This document shows, piece by piece, positions 5,890 through 12,090 of a stretch of DNA of 12,273 bases (within the stretch, counting starts at the first letter, position 1; every line of letters starts with the position of its first letter). The translations under genes were made by a program, and so were the position numbers. Source of the stretch: Acidimicrobiia bacterium (lineage in GTDB: Bacteria > Actinomycetota > Acidimicrobiia > IMCC26256 > JACDBD01). The notes beneath the pieces are model-generated. The model did not search any database, was not told the origin of the DNA, and saw only the letters and a list, made by a program, of their open reading frames with translations. The stretch lies in assembly GCA_031177445.1 (NCBI GenBank), contig JAPSGP010000050.1:1-12273 (forward strand). Reading direction: 5' to 3'.

Positions 5890-7251
5890 GTGAAGACCAT
5901 CGAAGGCGGTCGGCTGCCGGTGTACTCGTGGGTGCCCGAGCTGGAACCGGGCGCGCACAGGCAGGCGCTGAACTGTGCCGCGCTGCCGGTCGCCTTCCAT
6001 CACGTCGCGGTCATGGCCGACGGCCACCAGGGGTACGGCGTCCCCATCGGCGCGGTCGTGGCGATGGAAGACGCGCTGTCTCCGTACGCCGTCGGCAACG
6101 ACATCGGCTGCGGGATGGCGATCGTTCCCACGACGTTGACGAGGGACGAGCTGCTCGCGCCACTCCCGACCCGGGCCGGAGGACCGGGGCCGATCGCCCG
6201 CGACGACATCATGGGTTGGATCCAGTCGTCGATCCCTTCCGGCAACGCCGCCCACCGCTCACCGCCGCCTGACCCCGAGGTCGATGCCCTGCTCGACCGC
6301 GCCTTCGATGCCATGGTCGAGGGGGCGGCGCTGGCGGACGTGCCGCTCTCGACTTCCCAGTCGCCCGAAGGCCGCGGCGGTCAGCCCCTCGAGCGTGAGA
6401 ACTTTGTCCGGCGCGGCCGGTCCCAGCTCGGCACCCTCGGGTCCGGCAACCACTTCATCGAGCTCCTCGCCGACGAGGACGGCGTCGTGTGGCTGATGCT
6501 GCACTCGGGGTCACGCGGCGTGGGCGGCGCGATCTGCAACAACTTCCACCGCATGGCCCTGACGTTCTGCCGGCACCACGGTCACGAGCTTCCCGACCCG
6601 GGACTGGCGTGGCTCCCGGTCGCCGGCGGCGACGAGGATCCGTGGGCCGAGGTGGGCCGGGCCTACGAGCGCGCGCTCCGGGAGGGACTGGAGTACGCGC
6701 ATCGCAACCGCCGCCGGATGCTCCAAGAGGTCGCCGCGATCGTGGAGCAGCGCTTTCCGAACCGCGTGCGCTGGGACGGGACCGTCAACATCCACCACAA
6801 CGACGCCACGGCCGAGACGCACTTCGGGCACGAGGTCTGGGTGCACCGGAAGGGGGCGGTGAAGGCGGCGATCGGGACGACCACGATCACCCCCGGATCC
6901 ATGGGGACCGCGACCTACCTGGGCGAGGGTCTGGGCAATGCCCTGTCGTTCGAGTCGTGCAGCCACGGGGCCGGTCGGATCCGCAGCCGCAGCCGAGCCC
7001 GAGCGGAGCTGTCGCTCCAGGGCGAGCTCGAGCTGGTCGCGGCGGCCGGTGGGAAGGTCTTCGCTGCGAGCAACCAGGCCGTGCTGGACGAGATGCCGGG
7101 GGCGTACAAGGACCTCGACGAGGTGATGGCCAACCAGGCCGACCTCGTGAGCGTCGTCGCCCGCCTCCGACCACTCGGGACCTACAAGGGCGCCGAGACC
7201 CGGGGCCGGCGACGGGCCCGAGGTCGCCGGGATCGCGGCTCGTCGAGGTAA
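5890..7251 (+). CDS. rtcB: RtcB RNA ligase (3'-phosphate/5'-OH, GTP-dependent)
   Basis: A 453-residue RtcB protein, which joins RNA ends carrying 3'-phosphate (or 2',3'-cyclic phosphate) to 5'-OH ends using GTP and Mn(II) in RNA repair or tRNA splicing. All active-site landmarks are present: C74 in NDIGCGMA, H188 in LGSGNHFIEL, H205 in MLHSGSRGVG, H303 in NIHHNDA, the GSMGTATYLGEG loop (336-347), and the guanylylated His, H359, in SCSHGAGRIRSR. The early DGHQGYGVPIG block (44-54) is also intact, so the enzyme should be active. The GTG at 5890 is preceded by AGGG (5879-5882) with 7-nt spacing. The protein normally ends soon after RLRPLG. Here about 17 further residues (437-453) form an Arg/Gly-rich basic tail that could aid RNA binding. 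No archease or RtcA gene is adjacent. It may share a message with the upstream AraC-VOC pair. Confidence 0.95.
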   Translation: MKTIEGGRLPVYSWVPELEPGAHRQALNCAALPVAFHHVAVMADGHQGYGVPIGAVVAMEDALSPYAVGNDIGCGMAIVPTTLTRDELLAPLPTRAGGPGPIARDDIMGWIQSSIPSGNAAHRSPPPDPEVDALLDRAFDAMVEGAALADVPLSTSQSPEGRGGQPLERENFVRRGRSQLGTLGSGNHFIELLADEDGVVWLMLHSGSRGVGGAICNNFHRMALTFCRHHGHELPDPGLAWLPVAGGDEDPWAEVGRAYERALREGLEYAHRNRRRMLQEVAAIVEQRFPNRVRWDGTVNIHHNDATAETHFGHEVWVHRKGAVKAAIGTTTITPGSMGTATYLGEGLGNALSFESCSHGAGRIRSRSRARAELSLQGELELVAAAGGKVFAASNQAVLDEMPGAYKDLDEVMANQADLVSVVARLRPLGTYKGAETRGRRRARGRRDRGSSR

Positions 7252-7254
7252 GAA

Positions 7255-7271
7255 CCCTGGCTTTACCAGGG
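7255..7271 (+). terminator. Hairpin after rtcB, possible terminator
   Basis: CCCTGG (7255-7260), CTTTA, CCAGGG (7266-7271) is a perfect 6-bp stem with a 5-nt loop, starting 4 bases after the rtcB stop. It is followed only by ATT, so a classical U-tract is lacking. Its position suggests a 3'-end structure or weak terminator. It also lies immediately upstream of the next promoter. Confidence 0.45.
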
Positions 7272-7276
7272 ATTCA

Positions 7277-7290
7277 GTGGTTTACACCAC
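7277..7290. promoter_or_regulatory. Palindrome overlapping the -35 of the export operon
   Basis: GTGGT (7277-7281), TTAC, ACCAC (7286-7290) is a perfect 5-4-5 inverted repeat. The TTTACA -35 element sits at its centre. A repressor bound here would block RNA polymerase, so it is a candidate operator. The encoded winged-helix-like protein directly downstream is an obvious but unproven candidate to bind it. Confidence 0.4.
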
Positions 7291-7309
7291 GTCTTACCTA
7301 GGCTAATTT
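7281..7309 (+). promoter_or_regulatory. Promoter of the winged-helix/ABC/SPFH operon
   Basis: TTTACA (7281-7286) and TAATTT (7304-7309) are separated by exactly 17 bp. They sit in a distinctly AT-richer patch of otherwise very GC-rich DNA. The start point would fall near 7316, about 35 nt before the GTG at 7351. This supports separate transcription of the downstream export genes from rtcB. Confidence 0.6.
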
Positions 7310-7350
7310 GCCGGGAGCGGGCGGAGGCCGAGCGCAGGGGAGGCCCGGCG

Positions 7351-7815
7351 GTGCGATTCGTGATGGTCCCGGTGCCCGAGGAGCACGTGCTCGAGGTCAT
7401 GGCCCACGTCGCCCGGGTCTCGACCCGGCCCCCGACGGGCGAGTGGCCGGCCAAGCAGTGGGACCAGGACGGGATCGACCGCCTGGTCGCAGACGCGAAC
7501 GATCGGACCCGCGCCCTCCTGGGATTCCTGGCCCACCGGGGCCGCGCCGGCAAGGAGGTGACGCCCCGTGAGATCGCAGCCGCCCTCGAGCTCGAGCGCG
7601 GCGACGTCCCGGGGATCCTCGGCCCGCTGAACCGCCAGTTCCGGAAGCTGAATCGAGTGCCGCTGTTCGAGAGTCGCCTGCGCACGGTCACCTCGCCCGA
7701 GGGCCGGTCCGAGAAGCGCCGGAGTCTGACCATGTCGAAGGACACCGCGCGGATGGTGCGGGCGGCGATCGAGGCCGTCTCGGCGCGGACACCGGTCGAG
7801 CAGCCGGTCCGATGA
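7351..7815 (+). CDS. Small conserved-looking protein with winged-helix-like core
   Basis: A 154-residue protein that I cannot assign to a named family. Its start MRFVMVPVPEEHVLEVMAHV is followed by a polar stretch with WDQDGIDRLVADANDRTRALLGFLAHRG (48-75) and then a helix-turn-helix-like segment: EVTPREIAAALELERGDVPGILGPLNRQFRKL (79-110). A possible wing follows, RTVTSPEGRSEKRRSLTMS (120-138), then a C-terminal helix. This order of helices, recognition-like helix and beta hairpin suggests a winged-helix DNA-binding protein. The GTG at 7351 has a strong ribosome binding site, GGGGAGG (7337-7343), with 7-nt spacing. The stop overlaps the permease ATG (ATGA, 7812-7815), so it is translationally coupled to the export system and may regulate it. 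The DNA-binding role is inference. There are no transmembrane segments. Confidence 0.75.
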   Translation: MRFVMVPVPEEHVLEVMAHVARVSTRPPTGEWPAKQWDQDGIDRLVADANDRTRALLGFLAHRGRAGKEVTPREIAAALELERGDVPGILGPLNRQFRKLNRVPLFESRLRTVTSPEGRSEKRRSLTMSKDTARMVRAAIEAVSARTPVEQPVR

Positions 7816-8699
7816 CGGCGGTCAACGGATCCGCCGGCGGGTCGGTGCCGGGCAACGGCGACGAAGTGGTGTCGGTGTTCGAGCCGCATTCCGTCGGGCT
7901 GCCCCCGCTCGGCGCGTACGTCCGCGAGATCTGGGAGCGGCGCCGGTTCATCCAGGCCAGCGCCCGGGCCTCCATTCGCGGCCGGCGCTCGACGATGCTC
8001 GCCGGTCAGGCGTGGGCGGTGCTCGATCCGCTCTTCCAGGCCGGCCTCTACTGGCTGCTGTTCGCGATCCTCCGCGGCGGCCAAGGCGGTCGCGGTACCG
8101 CCGAGGGCTTCACCCTGCTCGTCGGCTGCCTCTTCCTGTTCAACTTCACCCGCATCGCCCTGACCGAAGGCGCGCGCGCCGTCACCAGCAGCCGGGCGCT
8201 CCTGATGAACTCGTCGCTGCCGAGGGCGCTCCTACCGCTCACCGCCATCTACAAGGGCTTGCTGGAGCTGGTGCCGTCGGCGCTCGTGTTCCTGGTCATC
8301 TACTTCGCGGCCGGCCAGAGCTTCGGCTCGGGCGTCGTGTTCCTTCCCGTGGTCCTGCTGATCCACACCGCGCTGAACACCGGGCTGGCGCTGATCTTCG
8401 CCACGCTCTCGGTGTACATCCGCGACGTCACGAACATGCTCACCTACCTCACCCGGGTCTTGCTGTTCGTGACCCCGGTGCTCTACCCGGTCGACTTCCT
8501 CACCCGCTACCCGGCGATCGAGCGGGTCCTCATCGTCAACCCGCTGTTTCCCGTGTTCTCCGCTTACCAGGCGATCATCACCGGCGGGGTCCCGACCTTC
8601 GGGCAGATCGCCCTGTCACTGTTCTGGGCCGCGCTCCTGCTCTCGGCAGGCACCGTCTTCTTCTTGTCGCATGAACGAGCCTTCGCCCTCCACATCTGA
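7812..8699 (+). CDS. ABC-2 polysaccharide/polyol-phosphate export permease (Wzm/TagG-like)
   Basis: A 295-residue ABC-2-type permease. A cytoplasmic N-terminus of about 70 residues includes the interface helix with RASIRGRRSTMLAGQAWAVLDPLFQ (52-76), a hallmark of Wzm/TagG/KpsM-like transporters. Six hydrophobic segments follow: about 75-90, 100-118, 145-168, 174-200, 208-228 and 265-285. The conserved VYIRDVTNMLTYLTRVLLFVTPVLYPV block (201-227) is present, and the protein ends in the usual short HERAFALHI tail. With the ATPase encoded next it should move an undecaprenyl-linked glycan or teichoic-type polymer across the membrane. The ATG overlaps the stop of the winged-helix gene, and the 3' end overlaps the ATPase start by 29 bp, so the genes are co-translated. 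The cargo cannot be read from the sequence. Confidence 0.9.
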   Translation: MTAVNGSAGGSVPGNGDEVVSVFEPHSVGLPPLGAYVREIWERRRFIQASARASIRGRRSTMLAGQAWAVLDPLFQAGLYWLLFAILRGGQGGRGTAEGFTLLVGCLFLFNFTRIALTEGARAVTSSRALLMNSSLPRALLPLTAIYKGLLELVPSALVFLVIYFAAGQSFGSGVVFLPVVLLIHTALNTGLALIFATLSVYIRDVTNMLTYLTRVLLFVTPVLYPVDFLTRYPAIERVLIVNPLFPVFSAYQAIITGGVPTFGQIALSLFWAALLLSAGTVFFLSHERAFALHI

Positions 8700-9492
8700 G
8701 GCACACGCGCCGGCCGGTCTTCCTGCCATCTCGGTGGAGGACGTCTCGGCGTCGTACCGGGTGCGCATGGAGGCGCGCGCCTCGCGTCTGTCGTGGCGAT
8801 CAGGCGTGTCCAGCCTGCTCGGCATCGGTGGATCGACGCGCCTCGTGCCCGCGTTGCGCGGCGTGTCGCTGGACGTCCCGAAAGGAGCGGTGGTCGGCGT
8901 CGTGGGACGCAACGGCGCCGGCAAGTCGACGCTCCTGCGGGCGATGGCCGGCATCATCCCTCCCACCGAGGGTCGCATCGTCGTTCGCGGCCAGGTCTCG
9001 GCCCTGCTGTCACCGGCGTTTGGCTTCGACCGCGACTTGAGCGGACGGGCGAACATCGAGCTCGGTGCCCTGGCGATGGGGTTCTCAGACGCCCGGGTCG
9101 ACGAGGTCAGCGACTCGATCGCCGAGTTCGCGCAGCTCGGCGAGTACCTCGATCTGCCGATGCGCGGCTACTCCTCGGGCATGTCGAGCCGGCTCGGGTT
9201 CGCGGTCGCGGTCCATCTCGATCCCGAGGTGCTGCTGATCGACGAAGCGCTCGCCGGCGGCGACAGCAAGTTCAAGGAGAGTGTCGAGGCGAAGATGGCC
9301 GAGCTGCGCGGAGGGGGCCGGACCATCGTCATGGTGAGCCACGGCCTCAAGGCCCTGGAGATGGTCTCGACGAAGTGCCTGTGGCTGCACCAGGGGAAGG
9401 TCGTCGACTACGGCGATCCCGAGACGGTGATCAAGGAGTACCGGCGCTTCTGCCGCCTTCAGGACGAGCAGGACGCGCTCGGTGACGATTGA
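8671..9492 (+). CDS. ABC export ATPase, short Wzt/TagH-like form
   Basis: A 273-residue nucleotide-binding subunit of the partner permease. Walker A is GRNGAGKST (79-87), the signature motif is YSSGM (167-171), Walker B plus catalytic Glu is VLLIDEA (187-193), the D-loop is GGDSKF (196-201), and the H-loop His is H224 in MVSHG. The lead segment with a long insert before LRGVSLDVPKG (62-72) is typical of polysaccharide-export ATPases. The protein ends about 20 residues after the YGDPETVIKEYRRF region. It therefore lacks the C-terminal carbohydrate-binding domain that extended Wzt proteins use to recognise capped glycans, which suggests either no cap recognition or recognition by another protein. 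The ATG lies inside the permease gene without a strong ribosome binding site, in keeping with coupling. The SPFH gene follows 28 bp after its stop. Confidence 0.92.
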   Translation: MNEPSPSTSEAHAPAGLPAISVEDVSASYRVRMEARASRLSWRSGVSSLLGIGGSTRLVPALRGVSLDVPKGAVVGVVGRNGAGKSTLLRAMAGIIPPTEGRIVVRGQVSALLSPAFGFDRDLSGRANIELGALAMGFSDARVDEVSDSIAEFAQLGEYLDLPMRGYSSGMSSRLGFAVAVHLDPEVLLIDEALAGGDSKFKESVEAKMAELRGGGRTIVMVSHGLKALEMVSTKCLWLHQGKVVDYGDPETVIKEYRRFCRLQDEQDALGDD

Positions 9493-9520
9493 CCCGACCA
9501 CGATCCGGAGGACCTGAGAG

Positions 9521-10582
9521 ATGCCCGACGAGGAGAAACCGGTCGCCGCGGGCGACAACGACGTCGACCCGCTCGGCGCGCCGGCAACCGTCCCGGTCGA
9601 GAAGAAGAAGCGACGCGGGCGGGATCGTTCCGGCGGCGGGCTCGCCGGCGTGCGCCGCCTCGCGATCGGCAAGCCGCGGTTCGTGGTCGTGCTCGTCGTC
9701 GTCATTGCGATTGCGGTCGTCGCGCTCGTACCGATGGTCGTGGGCGCGTTCGCGAAGACACCCAAGGACAAGGTCGGCATCAGCTACGGCGGTGGTCCGT
9801 TCGAAGGCTCACACTTCCAGAAGGTCGTCCAGCCCGGGAGCGGGCTGTTCTTCAAGGGGTTCTTCGATTCGCTGTACCTCTACCCGGCCGATCAGCGGAA
9901 CTACATCATCACCAAGACAGCCGAGCAGGGATCGATGGTCGGGCCCGACTCCGTCGTCGCGCCCTCCAACGACCGGGTGCAGGTCGAGTACCAGGTGGCC
10001 GTGTACTTCAAGCTCAACACCGACCGGCTGCGCGCGTTCCACGAGCAGCTCGGTCTGAAGTACCGGGCCTACACGTCGTCGGGCTGGGACGACCTCATCC
10101 AGGACACCTTCCGCCAGCAGATCGAGAACGCGCTGCAGGCGGAGACCCGTCGGTACCCGGTCGGCGACATCTACTCGGACCCCGACCTGCTGGCGACGCT
10201 GCAGGAGAAGGTCCGGCGTGCGCTGAGCACCCGGCTGACCCGATCGCTGGGCGCGCGGTACTTCTGCGGGCCGACCTTCCGCCCGGGCGGGAGGTGCACC
10301 GAGCCGACGTTCATCATCAAGCGCATCGACATCCCGAAGAACGTCGCGACTGCCTTCGAGGACAACCGGACGTCGGAGGTGCAGATCGCGACCAAGCAGA
10401 ACGAGGTCCAGCAGCGGACCGCCGAGGCAGAGGGGATTGCGGCGCTGAACCAGGCGCTGGCGGCAGCTGGCGAGAACTACGTGCTGCTGCGGGCGATCGA
10501 GTCGGGCAAGATCGACTTCTGGGTGATCCCCGACAGCAGCGGGGTCGACCTTCAAGGCCCGACGGTGCCGGCGTCGCCGTAG
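9521..10582 (+). CDS. Membrane-anchored SPFH/Band 7 (prohibitin-like) protein
   Basis: A 353-residue protein. Residues 1-52 are a charged cytoplasmic tail with a KKKRRGR patch (28-34). Residues 54-76 form one strong transmembrane helix. The SPFH domain follows (about 80-290): VGISYGGGPFEGSHFQKVVQPGSGLFF, then NDRVQVEYQVAVYFKL and IDIPKNVATAFEDNRTSEVQIATKQNEVQQRTAEAEGIAAL in separate blocks. The last block is the coiled-coil, Ala/Glu-rich region typical of flotillin and prohibitin relatives. C249 and C259 lie in a small loop, FCGPTFRPGGRC, and could form a disulfide if the domain faces outward. Topology is not settled by the sequence, though the basic tail before the helix favours the N-terminus inside. 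GGAGGA (9507-9512) precedes the ATG by 8 nt. Proteins of this class scaffold membrane complexes. Here it closes an export operon. Confidence 0.88.
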   Translation: MPDEEKPVAAGDNDVDPLGAPATVPVEKKKRRGRDRSGGGLAGVRRLAIGKPRFVVVLVVVIAIAVVALVPMVVGAFAKTPKDKVGISYGGGPFEGSHFQKVVQPGSGLFFKGFFDSLYLYPADQRNYIITKTAEQGSMVGPDSVVAPSNDRVQVEYQVAVYFKLNTDRLRAFHEQLGLKYRAYTSSGWDDLIQDTFRQQIENALQAETRRYPVGDIYSDPDLLATLQEKVRRALSTRLTRSLGARYFCGPTFRPGGRCTEPTFIIKRIDIPKNVATAFEDNRTSEVQIATKQNEVQQRTAEAEGIAALNQALAAAGENYVLLRAIESGKIDFWVIPDSSGVDLQGPTVPASP

Positions 10583-10731
10583 CTCCGGCAAGGGTCCAGC
10601 CGCGCCCGTAGGCGGCGCATCTCCGTGCGCGTTCGTCGAGAAATCGACGCTCCGCCCGATTCTGCGGTCACGCGTGGCGCTGGCAGAACGATGGCCTGGG
10701 GATCTGCGGCGGAACTCCCTATGCTTGCCGG
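10583..10731 (+). other. Intergenic region between the SPFH and glycosyltransferase genes
   Basis: These 149 bp hold the tetraloop hairpin at 10634-10649 and, at the right edge, the glycosyltransferase -10 element. No open frame with a credible start or ribosome binding site was found. Confidence 0.6.
10634..10649 (+). terminator. GNRA-tetraloop hairpin after the SPFH gene
   Basis: CGTCGA (10634-10639), loop GAAA, TCGACG (10644-10649) form a perfect 6-bp stem closed by a stable GNRA loop, 51 bases after the SPFH stop. No U-tract follows, so it resembles the tail-less hairpins often seen at actinobacterial gene ends. It probably marks the end of the export operon message. Confidence 0.5.
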
Positions 10732-10734
10732 GTG
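10720..10734 (+). promoter_or_regulatory. Leaderless-type promoter at the glycosyltransferase start
   Basis: TATGCT (10720-10725) is a near-consensus -10 hexamer. The GTG start codon begins 7 nt after its last base, exactly where transcription should start. No Shine-Dalgarno sequence fits in the gap. The -35 region (TGGGGA at 10697-10702, 17-bp spacing) is weak. The arrangement suggests a leaderless mRNA and separate transcription from the SPFH gene. Confidence 0.6.
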
Positions 10735-12045
10735 ACGACGGTCGGGCAGACGCCGCCTGAACCTGCAGTTGCAGCCGATCCACTCGCGGAAGCGCGGCCC
10801 AGTCTCACGGCCGGCACGGTGACGCCGCGTCCCAACGGCCACACCACCCGCGAGGGTGCGATCTTCGTGCTGCCGAGCACGGTGACGACCGGTCTCCGCG
10901 GACCGGTGGCGTCGTGGGTGAGCACGGCCGGCTGGGCCAAGGCGGCGCACCGGATTCTGGGGGCGGCGTGGCTGACCACTCCGCGGGGCCTGGTCGATCC
11001 CGACGATGCCCGCCGCCAGGCGTCCGACCCCCGACTCACCGCCGGCGCGCTGCGGAGCTGGCGACGCCACGTCCCGACAGTTGCCAAGCGTGCCGTCAAG
11101 GACGTGCGCGAGCTCCTGCGGGCGCGGAACTTCCGCGTCGATCCGGCAGGACCATGGCAGGACGCCAACGTGACGTTCGTGTGGCAGCGCCACGAGCTGT
11201 TCCACACCGCCGGTCTCGATCTCGCGCGCGCGCTCGACGCCCCGTCGGTGCTCTTCGTCCCCGCCCCGCTGGTGTGGGAGTCCTCGCAGTGGGGCGTGCA
11301 CCGTCCGGGGTGGGGCTTCTGGGTCGAGCGGTACGGCGAGCACCCGGCGCTGAGGCGCGCCGACGTCGTGGCCTGCGGCTCTGACGTCGTCGCAAACGAG
11401 GTCGCCCGATCGGGGGTCGATGCCGACCGGATCGTCGTCACGCCGAGCGGCGTCGACCTCGACGCCTTCGTGTTGCACCGCGATCCGCGCACCATCCGAG
11501 CGGAGCACGGGCTCACCGATCGGTTCGTGATCGGATGGGCCGGCAGCTTCCGACGCTTCCATTCACTCGAGCAGCTCATCGACGCCGCTGCCCGAATCGA
11601 CAACGCCTCGTTGCTGCTGGTCGGCGACGGACCGGAGCGCCCGCGGGTCGAGAAGCTGGCGCGCGACCGCGAGGTGCATACGGTCTTCACCGGTACCGTC
11701 CGCCACAAGTACGTGGCGAGCTATCTGGCGGCGATGGACGTGGGCGTCCTCCTCGCCCCATCGGACGGAGCGTTCCACTACTCGCCCCTGAAGCTCGCCG
11801 AGTACGTCGCCGCCGGGCTACCCGTCGTTGCCCCGCGCGTCGCGCAGGTTGCCGATCGACTCAACGACGGGGTCGACGCAGTCCTCGTCACTCCCTCAGA
11901 TGCCGACGAGCTGATGGCCGCCTTGCTCGCGCTCCGCGACGATCCCGTGCTCCGGCTCCGCCTGTCGGAGGCCGCTCGCACCGCGGCCGAAACCCGCTGG
12001 TCCTGGGACAACGAGGTTCGCCGCATTCTCGCCGTCTTGGCCTGA
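10732..12045 (+). CDS. GT4-family glycosyltransferase (GT-B fold)
   Basis: A 437-residue glycosyltransferase with the two Rossmann-like halves of the GT-B fold. The N-terminal half (about 40-230) starts after a disordered Pro/Thr-rich tail and contains LRGPVASWVSTAGWAKAAHRILGAAW. The C-terminal half holds the donor-binding motifs: VTPSGVDLDAF (236-246), IGWAGSFRRFHSLEQLI (267-283), LLLVGDGPER (294-303) and SPLKLAEYVAAGLPVVAP (351-368). In the usual EX7E motif the second Glu is E357, but the first position is H349. Some GT4 members with the SPxKLxEY pattern also lack the first Glu. It probably transfers a sugar from a nucleotide donor during surface glycan assembly, which fits the neighbouring exporter. 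Donor and acceptor are unknown. There is no signal peptide or obvious transmembrane helix. The start is GTG 10732, see the leaderless promoter. Confidence 0.88.
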   Translation: MTTVGQTPPEPAVAADPLAEARPSLTAGTVTPRPNGHTTREGAIFVLPSTVTTGLRGPVASWVSTAGWAKAAHRILGAAWLTTPRGLVDPDDARRQASDPRLTAGALRSWRRHVPTVAKRAVKDVRELLRARNFRVDPAGPWQDANVTFVWQRHELFHTAGLDLARALDAPSVLFVPAPLVWESSQWGVHRPGWGFWVERYGEHPALRRADVVACGSDVVANEVARSGVDADRIVVTPSGVDLDAFVLHRDPRTIRAEHGLTDRFVIGWAGSFRRFHSLEQLIDAAARIDNASLLLVGDGPERPRVEKLARDREVHTVFTGTVRHKYVASYLAAMDVGVLLAPSDGAFHYSPLKLAEYVAAGLPVVAPRVAQVADRLNDGVDAVLVTPSDADELMAALLALRDDPVLRLRLSEAARTAAETRWSWDNEVRRILAVLA

Positions 12046-12054
12046 GCTACTCCA

Positions 12055-12076
12055 CCGAGTGCAGGCCGTCACTCGG
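12055..12076 (+). terminator. Hairpin after the glycosyltransferase gene
   Basis: CCGAGTG (12055-12061), an 8-nt loop, CACTCGG (12070-12076) form a perfect 7-bp stem 9 bases after the glycosyltransferase stop. It is followed by AATT and no U-run. It is likely a transcript-end hairpin of the tail-less type. Confidence 0.5.
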
Positions 12077-12090
12077 AATTGATCGGACGG

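Noticed and set aside
10552..11562. A 336-codon minus-strand open frame opposite the glycosyltransferase
   Set aside because: It shows no recognisable motif, and the opposite strand encodes a complete GT4 protein. Long antisense frames are expected at this GC content.
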